Shown: in pieces, positions 9,612 to 22,408 of the stretch
Numbering within the stretch: position 1 is the stretch's first letter
Layout: every line of letters starts with the position of its first letter
DNA from: Lithodes maja
Lineage: Eukaryota; Arthropoda; Malacostraca; Decapoda; Lithodidae
Direction of reading: 5' to 3'
DNA length: 64,000 nucleotides
Assembly (NCBI GenBank): GCA_037953745.1
Contig: JBAKBP010012247.1
Location: 1-64,000 of the forward strand
Made by a program: the position numbers and the translations under genes
The notes under the pieces: generated by a model
The model's input: the letters and a program-made list of their open reading frames with translations, nothing else
Told to the model about the DNA's origin: nothing
Database searches by the model: none

Positions 9612-11357
9612 CTAAAGGCATCCTCCATTCATAAAATGTTTGTAACAACTGGATTTAAACATTTGTAGATTGTAAGTTTGTGGAAAGCAATTCGAGGGAA
9701 GTGAATTCCAAAGAGTAGTAGCTCTGGGGATAAATGAATTCTGATAAGCAGAAGTTCTGCATTGTGGAGGAGAAAGTGTAAATTCATGGGCGCTCTCAGC
9801 TGCCCTAGTTCTACGGGGAAAGATGTGGAGAGGCGGCACAATTGAAGCAAGTTCCTCGGAACAATTGCTGTGAAAATATCTGTAGAATAATGCAAGGGAT
9901 GCAACGTTTCTTCGTATGGATAATGTAGGAAGGTCCTGTGTGATTGCAGGGTTATTGATTAATCTAATAGCTTTATTTTGAATTTTGTCCAACTGCCTCA
10001 ATGCAACCACTCCACTTCCACCCCACAGAGGTGAACAGTAATCCATCTGAGACCGCACATGACTTTTATATATCACGGCCAACTGCTCGTCAGTGAAGAA
10101 TTCTCGAACTCTGTACAGGGGTCCCAGTTTTTTAGAGGCATTCTTAGCAATGCTTCTAACATAATGTGTCCAGCTCAAGTTAGTAGTTAACGTTACACCG
10201 AGAATGTCAATACTAGGGGAAGTGGGAATATTTACATCATTAAAAAATATATGGGAGTCAGTGAGATTCTGTCGGTTAGAAAATTGAATGTATTTGGTTT
10301 TCTGTGCATTAAAGGAAACTAGATTCTTTTGTCCCCATCCATTAATTCTAGAAAGGTCCTGGTTCAGAGAAATTGCAGTGTTTATTTTTGAATTTATAAG
10401 ATCGGGTTGGGTGAAAGAATTGGTAAATGTGAAGGAACTGTGGAGTGTTGAGTCATCTGCGTAGGAATGTATTGGATTATGAGTGGTAGATATGAGATCA
10501 TTGATATGAATGAGGAACAGAATTGGGGCCAAAACTGATCCCTGGGGAACACCAGCATTTATTGAGTGAAATTGAGAATAAAGGTCATCTACCATTACAC
10601 ATATTTTTCTGTTATGAAGATAAGAAGAAATTAGTGGAACTAATTATGCAAGGCCGTAGTGTGACATCTTCGACAATAAGGATTGATGCCAGACTCTATC
10701 AAATGCCTTTGAGATATCCAGTGCTATTGTATGTGTTTCACCATGTTGGTCTGTAGCTTGGTTGATTTGATGCGTAAGAAGGCAAAGCATGTCTGCAGTT
10801 GATCGACATCGTCTAAAACCATATTGCCTATCACTGATTAATTTATTATTCTCAAGATGCTTAATTATGTGATTATTTAATATACTTTCAAAGACTTTAC
10901 CAAGAGTGGAAGTTATAGCTATTGGTCTGTAGTTTGATAGATCTGAAGAGGCACCTTTTTTAGGAACTGGATGGATGTTTGCTTCTTTCCAGGGTACTGG
11001 GAAGCATGAGGTATGAGTACACAGACGGACAAATTTTGCCAATACAGGAGCGAGCACCAAGGAGCAATTCTTAAGTACTATTGGAGGAATTTCATCTGGA
11101 CCAGGAGCCTTATCTACTGAGAGATTCTGCAAAATAGTTTTGACATGTCTGGTGTGGATCTTAAGTGAGGGAATTTCAGGCGAATTAAAATTAAGTACAG
11201 GGACATCTTGATTTATTTCATCTAAGGTTGAGTTGGTGGAGAAAATATCCGCAAGAAGGTTAGCTTTACCTCGTGGGTCACTTACAAGATTGCCAGTCGG
11301 AGATTTTAATGGTGGAATGGATGAAGCAGTAGTGAAGTTGGATTTAAATGAGTTAAG
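9612..11357 (-). pseudogene. LINE J reverse transcriptase and C-terminal region
   Basis: Reverse transcriptase that would copy the element's RNA into DNA at a nicked target. In order the frame shows DKAPGPDEIPP, NYRPIAITS, QYGFRRCRSTAD, LDISKAFDRVWH (motif A), AGVPQGSVLAPILF (motif B), SYADDSTLHSS (motif C, YADD intact), then the thumb and a C-terminal region ending FKSSCYKHFMNGGCL. The frame is continuous from the LTR junction at 11357 to the stop at 9612-9614 except for one TAA at 10644-10646. The Jockey/CR1 grouping is from motif style only. Confidence 0.85.
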
Positions 11358-13574
11358 AGTAGTAAAATGCCCCAGAACAAGAAGCCCACCACAGAAGCCA
11401 CGAGCGAACACCACACAGAAACACCCAAAGGAAAGGTCCACAGAACGAAAGGACCAGCTGACCGAGCCAGCCATTCAGACAGGCCCAAGCCCGCAGGGCT
11501 AAGCAGCTCCAGGCTGCACCCATTTACCTTTTCTAAACTGACCATTTTCCACACCTCACGTACACTAACCCCCTCGTGTCCTACACTCCTAACTACAAAG
11601 ATGATGAACAGGAATATACATTCATATTAAAAACACCCATGCCCTGTCCCGACGTTGAGCCAATGCCAACACATCAGACAGCCATAATTATATCTATGTA
11701 TGTTCTTACATCCGAGAAGTAGATGTTATATATCTTAGAAGTTAAAACACCCACGCTTGTCCCTAGACCTCGTATATCATTTCCCATGACGAGTATAGAT
11801 ATATGTAACCCGTGCTCAGTCGCCCCTTGCATTGTTCCTCTAGTAAAATAGTCTATAATATTAACTGCCACTAGCATTGATACGACATAGCGGCACTGTC
11901 CTTGTGTCGTATTGTGCCAAGTACAGATCAACCAGGTTTCATCACCTTATTAGGACGACGACTATAATGTCATCGTTCATCGATGTATGCAATCCTTAGT
12001 TTAAGTATTAATATTAACATTCCTAACATCTTGTCTTGCCAGACTAAGCTTCTGAAGACCCATCGCCCCATAAATCTATGTATTCAATCCTTAGGTTAAG
12101 TATTTTTATCCGCCATTGTGTTCACCTTTTTCCATTTACTTTTCCACAATTGTCATACGTCTTCCCCTTGCCTCCTTCGTATCCACAGTCCACACTACGC
12201 CAATTTACTTCGTGTCATACACCTCTTACCCCAATCAGAGATTGTATAAGATAACCTGGTTACCAGTATCTGTCATAAGTACCCCGAAACAATAACTAAG
12301 TACCCCTACGAACTGCCGCTGTTGTTGGTATATTTATATTTAATAGAAAACGCAGTTCCCAGGGCCAACTAATAGTATCCATAACCCTTCGGACTGATCA
12401 CATAACTCTATCTTTTCCAGACTCATATATCACCCCATAGTTGCATTCCCCGGTAGCATTTGGCTAACGTATTCTACTGCCTTTTCAAACTTCCATATCA
12501 ACTGCAGCCTAATGCCACCCCCACACCCAGAGACCTTAGGGTCAAATTCCCCTATAGCCCCCCTGCACACTCCCCCCCCCCCTCTCATTATAAGACCCCG
12601 CACTTCTCTACTCTTGTCCGACCTAGCCTCTCTCTCATACCTCTTGAAGATCCTTGAATTGTCCGTTGCTAATGCTCTCCAACCTTTTATATATATACTC
12701 CTATCCAGCCTACCTTCACTTAGTAGGCCAGAACAACATTAGAACTTTACTAGCCCCTTGCATGCCATCTATTCTCTAACAACCCATTCACAACCCTGCA
12801 CCCAATGGTCGTCGGTGCGAGGCTAGCCGCCTCACCAGTAACTAACTTCTATTGCCATACTTCCAGATAAATGTGGCAGAGTTAGCAACCCAGTCTCCAC
12901 CACATCCAGCAAACCCTACAATTAACAACCAGCCGAGTAAAACCAGCTAGCTAAGGCACCTTCGGTTTTGGTATTAAGGACACCCACATCTGTCTCATAC
13001 ACAGAGGGTTATTACAAACACTGGTGATATGGCAAGCCCCTAGCCACAGCCGCCGGACGACTATCACAGAGAGAGGGCGCCCAGCTCCCCCTTTTTGCCC
13101 ACCCGAGGAGGGAGACCCCCACCCCCGCGGAGGTATACCTGGCCCCTGTTTTGACTTCCGAGTCATTGCCAGGTAGCACAGGAATTCTTCCTATCAATGA
13201 ACTAACCATGCATGACTAACACCTTTACTAACCTCTATTAACTCACAATAAACCATTTACCTTTCTTGCATGCTCTGATCACTAAATTAGCACCTCAGCT
13301 ATACCATAGAATGAAGATTGAACAATCTAGAGTCCTATCACAACTGTCCCCATCCTCCTCGCAAAGTAGATCCAGTCTCTCTCCCCTAAATACTTCCAGT
13401 ATAGCCAAAATAGTACCTCTTACTAAGGCTCAGTTATATGAAAATATAAAGGCTTCCTATAGCCATGTGCCACAACAGTAAATACCATCTTACCTAGTCC
13501 CCATATCTATTGAGAGCTCAAATAAGTCCATAAGACTCGAGATCCCTACTGTCTACAGGGTCCAGAACCGAGCC

Positions 13575-13580
13575 TATAAA
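13575..13580 (+). promoter_or_regulatory. Probable LTR TATA box
   Basis: TATAAA in GAGCCTATAAATCTAGC, about 2.2 kb into the LTR; conserved in the other LTR at 22310-22315. It is the only well-placed TATA upstream of the conserved AATAAA. Confidence 0.5.
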
Positions 13581-14422
13581 TCTAGCTCCCGCCCCCAGTC
13601 AAATCAGTTGAAAGCTAGACACCAACCAGGGGTCACTACCCTGCAGTTAACTTCTAGCTCTGCCTTGTGTTGTTCAGGAGTGAGATTCCAGAGCCGGCAG
13701 ACTCCGTGGCAGATTTGGATAGAAGGACCTGCCCACGTATTTGAGAACTTCACACATATGGGCCCCCTGGACGGCCGCGGAACCAGTCGTCAGCCCCCAA
13801 CATCATGGACGCAAGATAACCAGACCAGACCCATCAGACACTACCCAAGATTCCCTTTAGCAGTACTACATATTACTGTGCTGTTTAGAGATTCACTAAT
13901 TAATATTTCTACGAAGTGGCTATCTCTTTGCCCAGTATAATTCATATAACCATTCAATTAGGAAGTGCTAAGCGTATCAGTGTTCATTATTTAACAGGCG
14001 ATACTAACTCTCGTAATCAACCATATGCCCAGATATTATTACCTAGAAGGAAACCCAAGTGATATCTGAAGGTTCGCCCACTGATTTGCGTTCTATGTAT
14101 TTCTGAGACAAGAATATAAAACTTAGATCAGTACCCCCTGAGGTTGCTAGAATTCCCGTGCTCTAAAATACGCGTGTCTAATCTAGTCTGTGAACTACTA
14201 CTTGTGCACCAGAGCTACCAGTAATAAATCTAACAGTGAATATGAATCTATAAGTAACATTGATGGTCTTCGGTATATTAACCTGTGGAATCAAAGCCAG
14301 TGATCAGAAGATTAATACCTGAACGTTGGAAGTGTGAGACTAGGCTCCATCCAGATCCACTTATGCTAGTGTTGTTCAATTCTATTATATTGTCTTACAC
14401 AAGTATTCTGCAGTGGTACATC

Positions 14423-14428
14423 AATAAA
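14423..14428 (+). promoter_or_regulatory. Probable LTR polyadenylation signal
   Basis: AATAAA in TCAATAAACGTGA, conserved at 25273-25278 in the second LTR. Confidence 0.5.
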
Positions 14429-14573
14429 CGTGATCGTGTAACTTGCTACCATGTGTTTCTTTGTGTTCTCTATTCCTCATATCTTGTATTGTGCATGCAG
14501 CCTTATATACCCAGTCAATTAGAACTCACATTACCCAAGTTAAACCTGTAGAAAAACAGGGCATAACAAGTAG

Positions 14574-15817
14574 ACCAAAATATTTTGTTATCATTTGGAT
14601 TATTTAGAAGTTTATTTGCCTGCTTGTGGAGAAAGTTTGATTTAGTTAGGTTTAATACAGTTTTGGCATGATTTCTGATGTTTCTAAAGTAATTAAAGGC
14701 TTCATTGAGTTTTTGATCTTGTGTATGCATTGTAGGCTATTGCTTTTTGTTCAGTTACTCTAGCACAATTATGGTCAAACCATTTAGGTGAATTAGATCT
14801 TTTACTGTACTTTTGATGAGGAATAAAAGTTTCCATTCCAATTTTTACAAAATCTTGTATGTGGCTCAAGGTGGAGTGTGCATCATTAGAAAAGAAAGAG
14901 GTCCAGGGAATATCAATAAAGAAACCTTGAAGACCCTCCCAGTCTGCCCTATCGTAATGCCATTTAGTCACCAAAACAGGTTCAGAGTGGGAAGGTGTGG
15001 TAGGTGATAGACAGGTGGCCTGTATCAGACAGTGATCAGAAGATCCAAGCGGGGACCTCATTGTAACATCATAATTTTCTGAATTGGTTGTTAAAAATAA
15101 GTCCAGTAGGTGGGAATTATGATTAGGATTATCTGGTACACGGGTGGGTTGGTTGACTAGTTGAGTGAGATTAAATGAGTCTGCAAATAGCTCACATTCA
15201 AGACCAGCATCATCAGTCCTGGCTGAATGAGTGAGCCATTCAACATTATGGACATTAAAATCACCCAACACACTGATTTCAGAAGAAGCATTTAAGTTGA
15301 GGACACTGAGTTGTGAGGACAGAGAATCAAAAAGACTTTGCTCTGGAGGAGTATTTGGGGAACGGTAGATGCAACATATGTATTTAAATTTACCAGCAGA
15401 AATTAATTTGTATATAGAATAATCAAAATAGGGACAATTGAAACCAGTAACCTCCTCCAGGGCAATTTCAGATTTTGCGAAGCAACATACACCTTTAGGT
15501 CTGAAATTTTGGAGCAGTTGATAACCTGGAGAATTAAATCTAGACGTGTCAGATGTGGATGTTACTTGAGTCTCTGTCAAAAAAAGGAGAGTAGGGGATT
15601 CTGCTTGAAGAAATTGGTGTACAGAATTGATGTTAGAGTGAAGTCCCCTTATATTGCTAAAGAAAAAGCTGCACCGACGAGCAGCTTTGGGACATTGCAA
15701 TGCTCTTGACACAGTCGCATGATGACGACCGGGAGGGCCCTGTGTCAATGACCCAACCCTGCCGGGGGTGGATATCCGAGGGTCCACCAGGTTTGCTCTT
15801 AACAATTGTACGGCCAT
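14574..15817 (-). pseudogene. LINE J endonuclease region
   Basis: An apurinic-type endonuclease (exonuclease-endonuclease-phosphatase fold) that would nick target DNA. Visible motifs are SNIRGLHSNI near residue 55, LFLTETQV (catalytic Glu), YRSPNT, VLGDFNVHN (Asp and Asn of the GDFN motif) and SDHCLIQ (Ser-Asp-His) in a 371-codon frame from 15817. A one-base frameshift near 14715 moves the frame to the stretch ending NDNKIFWST at the LTR junction, after which the protein resumes in the RT part beyond 11358. The first Met at 15817 gives a plausible start. Confidence 0.85.
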
Positions 15818-16146
15818 ATTTATTAGGTAAAGGTGTATGGTATTACATGTATGATATGTAGTGGGAAGAGTAGTGTTTTATGGATAGAGGATAGCAATGT
15901 AGGGCAATGTCGTGAAGTTGGATGTGTATGTTATATAAAGAGGGTTTTCCTGATACCCCTGATGTGTGAGGCAGAAAGATATGTATCCAGCTACCAAGGC
16001 CTGGGAGAGAAAATGGAATTCAGGCTATTCCCTGAGTCTCCCGAAACCTTGGCGGTAGTACTTCCCTGGGCGGGGCTGCCTACCCCTACTACCTACAAAT
16101 AATATAAATGTACACTTCAGGACCGGCAGGTTGTCAAAACAAAATA

Positions 16147-17519
16147 TGTTTTCCAGCAAACACTTGGAATGGGTTAGAAATGTAGGAAAAAACACAAAAA
16201 ACCGATCCCCTAGGTCATTAAAGGGGTCCTACGGGGCGCCCGAAAGTCAGAACTAACATGGGGAAATGGGTAGGCAAAAACTTGCAAAAACAAGTTTTTG
16301 CGCGCTCACGTGCACGGGGCTGGACTTTGAGGATTTTTAACCATCGGCATTGTTGCGTGCGATACTTACGCAGTTCCCATACAAATCTGAGCCCTCTAGG
16401 TGCCATAGGACCGAAGTAATTAATCGCGACGCACCCTATGCGGCTCAGGGGTTTAGCGTTACATACATTGCCGACGCATAAGGTGCGTCTCTGGTACTCG
16501 AGGGGTTAACTGGTTTTGAGAGACACTGGTTTAGGGGTTCTTACTCAACTGGGAGAGTGAAACTAACACAAGATAAGTATATAGACATGCAACAGGACAT
16601 AGACAACATTTAATACTGATTTATTTACCGTACATATGAAAAATATGGCTAAATTAGCAATTAATGATTACAGACCTGCAAGAACAATATAACATTAATA
16701 CATAAATAGCCTACACAGATAACGATCGAGTTCCTCTGAAATAGGAAACTACTTAATCAATTAAATTAAATGGGATACTCATTGTACTCAATAGGTTAAG
16801 TTATACACATCAAATAGCATAAAAGAAGTACTCAAACATGCAGTCTTCAATATATCGGTCAGTCATGACACGGTTAAAGGTCACTCAGTCCTCAATCTTT
16901 TAGAGAAAATCACAATATTTAAGGGGTTACTCAAGAAAAGAAGGAAAAGGTGTCACTTCGGTAATTTGATTTTACATGTATCACTTGGTGTATGTATGGT
17001 CTAGCACTAAATTATATTACATACAGAATTAACCTCAATAGGAATTATGTACGATATATGAAGCAGAAGTCTAGGATATCTGTGTGTATTGGTCCTCTGC
17101 ATTTGAGGCCTAATCAAATTAGAAGGGATTGCGAGGTCTGTAATACAGCTCTACAAAGCTAACACTTTTCTTATTGGATTCTGGTCCTTCATCGACTTCT
17201 CGGCTGGTGGCTGGAAGGTCCCATAGTAGCAGTACTGCAATGGTCACATATACGGGAATACAGCTCCTCGGTGTGGTGGCTGTTCTACGGGTCCCCACTG
17301 GTTACACAAGTAGCGAGCTGCTTTATGGTGGGAGGAAAAGTTCACCGGAATTTATTTGTAGGGGAATACTGGGCCAATGACATCCAGCAGTCCAAACCTA
17401 TAAATCCATCCCTGTTCAAACAACCGGAACTATCTTTTCCCGACTTTGAGCCTATATATAGGCTATTGGCAGTACTTTGATAGAGCAGTGTCGATTCCAT
17501 ATATAAATGCAATGTAGGC
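16147..17519. other. Unassigned AT-rich region
   Basis: No gene supported. 16300-16510 is GC-richer, with GACGCACC/GGTGCGTC inverted words near 16436-16487. 16510-17100 is AT-rich and featureless. A short ATATATAGGCTAT palindromic stretch lies near 17453. Confidence 0.35.
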
Positions 17520-17765
17520 CAATGACATTGAAATGCTAGGTTTTACCAGGGTTAAATAGGAATGGGAATTATCCCCAGGCTACCTTTAGGATCAACCTTT
17601 CCTGGTACCTGGCGCGGGGTACGAACCTCTAAAGGGAATTTAAACCCCCTAAAAACCCACAGGTTTTGAGATGCCTTGGGTGGGGTTCGAACCCTGGTTA
17701 GTGACGCACCACCATCACCACCAGGCCCGCGCGCTAACCCACTGTACTACCACGGACGTACAAAA
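17520..17765 (-). mobile_element. tRNA-derived SINE (minus strand)
   Basis: Read on the minus strand from about 17762, the head has an A-box-like CGTGGTAGTACAGTGGGTTAGCGC and a perfect B box GGGTTCGAACCCC (about 17686-17698). The body extends to about 17520 (CCAGGTACCAGGAAAGGTTG). The tRNA-like head is clear; the parent tRNA is not. Confidence 0.65.
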
Positions 17766-18085
17766 GTATAGCAACCTTAGTCCGATTTTTAAGAACCACG
17801 GTGATAGTCTCTCGAGATGAGTTTATTGGACTTACCATCTACGACTATTTTACGCTATACCTGACGTCAACTCGGGTTAGTATTATTGTGGGTGCGGGAC
17901 ATTTTCGAGGGCATTACACCACATTCCTTTTTAGTTAGGCTAGTCCCTAGCCTCGTAAGGTCGTAAGGTATCGTAGCCTTTTTGCCTTAGCTATCTCAAT
18001 ATGTTTTTTTTTTAGGGTTCGCGTGACGGGTGCTCCACGTAGCTACCTGGTCACGTTCCTTAGCTGCCACCAATGAAATGCTATC

Positions 18086-19399
18086 TGCGAACGCAGCCAT
18101 CGCACCATCAACAACCAGTTATGTACAAGAATGATTGCTCTTAATACCTCAGACTGGCCATCACAACTAAAGATGATACAGTGGGGTATGAACACCTGTC
18201 CTCGGGAAGACGGTATTTCCCCTCATGAACGTGTTTACGGTGTACCCCCCCTGTTACTGCCATTCCACCACCACGCTCACCTTCCCTCCACCACCTCCAC
18301 AATTGACCCATTGCAACATCTGCAAAACACCCTCCATACCACCCAGATCTGTCAAGACACCAAAACTGATAACATCGATGACAAAAACCCTTTCGCCATC
18401 CATGACACCGTAATGGTAGCCAACCTCCCTATCACCAACAAGTTAGGCCCTCGCTATGTCGGGCCCTACACCGTCATACAAGTCCCAAATGCCTTTCAAG
18501 TCACCATCGACTATCACGGCGTGACTCGCACGCTCCGAACTAGATTCGTCCGAGCGTTTAAACCTCTAAAGCCACAAGACATTACCCCACCCCACACGTC
18601 CGACCCTAAATTAAACACCCCTACTCACCCTCTCACTCAGGCTATGAATATTCGCATACAAACCCCTAAGGACCTAAGCCCTCCAGCACCGAACCGACAA
18701 ATTTTTTCTCAACATACCCCCCAAACTAACCTCCACAAACCCCAAGCCCCCACTATCACACCCTCTTCCACCATGACACCTTCCTTCACTTCTGATAGTC
18801 AAGTTCCTCCCCAACTTATCCAAGTACGAAAACCTCCACCCACAACCCCGACCACAACAGAAACCCTCCCGTCTAGCCCTGACATACCTCCACCAGGCAC
18901 CACAGTGAGAAAACCACCACCCCCACCCCAAACCAAGTACACACCCAACCGCACCACACAATCTACCTCAGTAACCTCACTCTACAACTTACGCCCACGA
19001 CAAAAATCGTTTAAAACCTCCAGAAAACACACCCTGCTAACCAAGTTCCGTAGGGCTGCCAGACCACTACCCTCCTCCTCTTCCTCTTCTTCTTCTTCGT
19101 CGAATTCTCCCCCACAAAGGGAAAGAAGACGAATAATCACCAGCAAATCACCAACCTCATCAAACAACACACCCCACACACGCCCCTACCCCCAACCCTC
19201 CAACTTAAATCTACACTCCTTACCCACCCGTCTAGCCCCCCCCGCATCTGCCCCTTTCCCCTCCACGATCCCCACCACCCCACCCACACACCGACCAACC
19301 TCCTCATCTCACCGAACCCCCAACCAACCAACCCTAAGAAACCCCCCCCCCACAATTAAGTCACCCCCGAGAAAACCCCCACATGTCATTTACCTATAA
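18086..19399 (+). pseudogene. Retrotransposon integrase C-terminal fragment
   Basis: The integrase part of a pol polyprotein. The readable frame begins just after a TGA with NAICERSHRTINNQL, the end of the catalytic core with its Glu in ERSH. It passes the ISPHERVYG segment and then LGPRYVGPYTVIQV, the C-terminal DNA-binding motif common to Gypsy-type integrases. From about residue 165 of the 422-codon frame it becomes a low-complexity Pro/Thr/Ser-rich tail with an 11-Ser run, ending at 19397-19399. The catalytic Asp residues upstream are absent. Confidence 0.75.
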
Positions 19400-20046
19400 A
19401 ACGTGCTTCCCCTCAATATAAAACATCGTCGAGCGACTCAAGTCCCACGACAAACATCTACCTTCCCACCAGGACCGCCAGAGGTAGAATAATCAACAGA
19501 CCCATCAGATTTAAAGATAGCGATACAAAAATAACACCCCGTTCTGACACTAAAGACCCAAGCCACACAACACACACACCCCCTCCTTCCCACACACCTC
19601 CTTCACCCACCTTATCTAAACTGATCTTGCGCATTGCCTCACTATATATTCCCAACCTACAACACCGCCCAAGAAAACCAAATAAAACCCAGACTCACAT
19701 TCCCCCGTCATCCCCAGCTCTGTTGTCACGCGTGAATCCCCTTGCGGTTAGTAACCCATTCACCACACTAAACAGACTTCCTGTCAATCCCACACACCTC
19801 ACTCCGACCCCCACGGGGGAAAGCTACAAACCATTCATACGAAAGGTTAAAGTAAAAACCCCCACTGGACACTTGGCCCGTGTACCACACCCACACCAAG
19901 CCCGGGCAGCCGCCCGCCACAACACAGAGGACACATTCTTACAGGTATACATTGACCTGCAAAAGAAACCTGACCGTCGCTCTCGTGCTTGGTGGAACTT
20001 TCTAAATACCCTTAAAATGACCCACCATCACTATGCTTCTTTTTAA
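19400..20046 (+). pseudogene. Distal retrotransposon coding remnant
   Basis: Several stops follow 19399, then an open frame of 139 codons (19627-20046) with a Pro-rich start and an end reading RSRAWWNFLNTLKMTHHH. It lies between the integrase tail and the polypurine tract, so it may be the frameshifted distal end of pol or a third ORF. No family is recognised. Confidence 0.4.
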
Positions 20047-20079
20047 TTCACCCTTGAGGCTCGAGGACGAGCCTATAAT

Positions 20080-20093
20080 GAAGGAGAGAGAAG
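20080..20093 (+). other. Polypurine tract
   Basis: GAAGGAGAGAGAAG sits directly before the 3' LTR (20094), the usual position of the plus-strand primer of LTR retrotransposons. Confidence 0.75.
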
Positions 20094-22408
20094 TAAAATG
20101 CCCCAGAACAAGAAGCCCACCACAGAAGCCACGAGCGAACACCACACAGAAACACCCGGAAGAAAGGTCCACAGAACGAAAGGACCAGCTGACCGAGCCA
20201 GCCATTTCAGACAGGCCCAAGCCCGCAGGGCTAAGCAGCTCCAGGCCGCACCCACCTACCTTTTCTAAACTGACCATTTTCCACACCTCACGTACACTAC
20301 CCCCCTCGTGTCCTACACTCCTAACTACAAAGATGATGAACAGGAATATACATTCATATTAAAAACACCCATGCCCTGTCCCGACGTTGAGCCAATGCCA
20401 ACACATCAGACAGCCATCATTATATCTATGTATGTTCTTACATCCGAGAAGTAGATGTTATATATCTTAGAAGTTAAAACACCCACGCTTGTCCCTAGAC
20501 CTCGTATATCATTTCCCATGACGAGTATAGATATATGTAACCCGTGCTCAGTCGCCCCTTGCATTGTTCCTCTAGTAACTAAGTCTATAATATTAACTGC
20601 CACTAGCATTGATACGACATAGCGGCACTGTCCTTGTGTCGTATTGTGCCAAGTACAGATCAACCAGGTTTCAGCACCTTATTAGGACGACGACTATAAT
20701 GTCGTCGTTCATCGATGTATGCAATCCTTAGTTTTAAGTATTAATATTAACATTCCTGAACATCTTGTCTTGCCACACTAAACTTTCTGAAGAACCCATC
20801 ACCCCATAAATCTATGTATTCAATCCTTAGGTTAAGTATCTTTATCCGCCATTGTGTTCACATTTTTCCATTTACTTTTCCACAATTGTCATACGTCTTC
20901 CAATTGCCTCCTTCGTATCCACAGTCCACACTACGCCAATTTGCTTCGTGTCATACACCTCTTACCCCATCCGGAGATTGTATAGATAACCTTGTTACCA
21001 GTATCTGTCATAAGTACCTCGAAACAATAACTAAGTAACCCTACGAACTGCCGTTTTATTGGTATATATATATTTCATAGAAAACGCAGTTCCCAGGGCC
21101 AACTAATAATATCCATAACCCCTCATACTGACTACATAATTCTATCTTTTCCAGACTCATATACCACCCCGTAGTTGCATCCCCGGTAGCATTTGACTAA
21201 CGTACTCACTGTCTTTTCAAACTCCAATATCAATTGTAGCCTAATGCCACCCCCACGTCCAGGGACCTTAGGGGCAAAATTTCCCTGTAGCCCTTGAACT
21301 CTCCCCCCCCTCTCATTAAGACACCCGCGCTTCTCGACTCTTGTCCGACCTAGCCTCTCTCTCATACCTCTTGAAGATCCTTGAATTGTCCGTTACTAAC
21401 GCTCTCCAACTTTTTATATATATACTCCTATCCAGCCTACCTTCACTTAGTAGGCCAGAACAACATTAGAACTTTACTAACCCCGTACATGCCATCTATT
21501 CTCTTACAACCCATTCACAACCCTGCACCCAATGGTCGTCGGTGCGAGGCTAGCCGCCTCGCCAGTAACTAACTTCTATTGCCATACTTCCAGATAAATG
21601 TGGCAGAGTTAACAACCCAGTCTCCACCACATCCAGCAAACCCTACAATTAACAACCAGCCGAGTAAAACCAGCTAGCCAAGGCACCTTCGGTTTTGGTA
21701 TTAAGGACACCCACATCTGTCTCATACACAGAGGGTTATTACGAACACTGGTGATATGGCAAGCCCCTAGCCACAGCCGCCGGACGACTATCACAGAGAG
21801 AGGGCGCCCAGCTCCCCCTTTTTGCCTACCCGAGGAGGGAGACCCCCACCCCCGCGGAGGTATACCTGGCCCCCGTTTTGACTTCCGAGTCATTGCCAGG
21901 TAGCACAGGAATTCTTCCTATCAATGAACTAACCATGCATGACTAACACCTTTACTAACCTCTATTAACTCACAATAAACCATTTACCTTTCTTGCATTG
22001 CTCTGATCACTAAATTAGCACCTCAGCTATACCATAGAATGAAGATTGAACAATCTAAGAGAGACGCTCCTATCACAGCTGTCCCCATCCTCCTCGCAAA
22101 GTAGATCCAGTCTCTCTCCCCTAAATACTTCCAGTATAGCCAAAATAGTACCTCTTACTAAGGCTCAGTTATATGAAAATATAAAGGCTTCCTATAGCCA
22201 TGTGGCACAACAGTAAATACCATCTTATTTAGTCCCCATATCGATTGATAGCTCAAATAAGTCCATAAGACTCGAGATCCCTACTGTCTACAGGGTCCAG
22301 AACCGAGCCTATAAATCTAGCTCCCGCCCCCAGTCAAATCATTCAGCTCTGAGCTCCCATCCTGAGCACACCTACCTCACCTCTCTCTCTCACAACCAAC
22401 CATTCACC

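Larger units (their letters stand above)
11363..14568 (+). mobile_element. Solo LTR (3206 bp) with 5 bp TSD
   Basis: The sequence is flanked by AGTAG at 11358-11362 and 14569-14573. The ends are TAAAATGCCC and GGGCATAACA, an imperfect inverted pair. It aligns end to end with 20094-25419 apart from one large insertion there. Promoter and polyadenylation signals are visible: TATAAA at 13575-13580 and AATAAA at 14423-14428. No internal coding sequence accompanies it, so it is a solo LTR left by LTR-LTR recombination. The length is extreme for an LTR. Confidence 0.9.
9558..16146 (-). mobile_element. Jockey-like LINE J with a nested solo LTR
   Basis: A minus-strand non-LTR retrotransposon has endonuclease and reverse transcriptase regions separated by a 3206 bp solo LTR (11363-14568). 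Without the LTR it is about 3.4 kb. Damage is light: one frameshift near 14715, one in-frame stop at 10644-10646 and the LTR insertion. The left edge is set by the neighbouring MITE and the right edge by similarity of 16100-16146 to bases 1-50. No separate ORF1 with zinc knuckles was seen. Confidence 0.85.

Noticed and set aside
16216..16508. Possible further TTAA element between 16217 and 16508
   Set aside because: Both ends have TTAA, but the inner bases (AGGGGTCC and CCCCTCGAG) do not form an inverted repeat.
18674..18961. Minus-strand Gly/Cys-rich frames opposite the integrase tail
   Set aside because: Antisense shadows of a CCA/CCC-rich coding strand.
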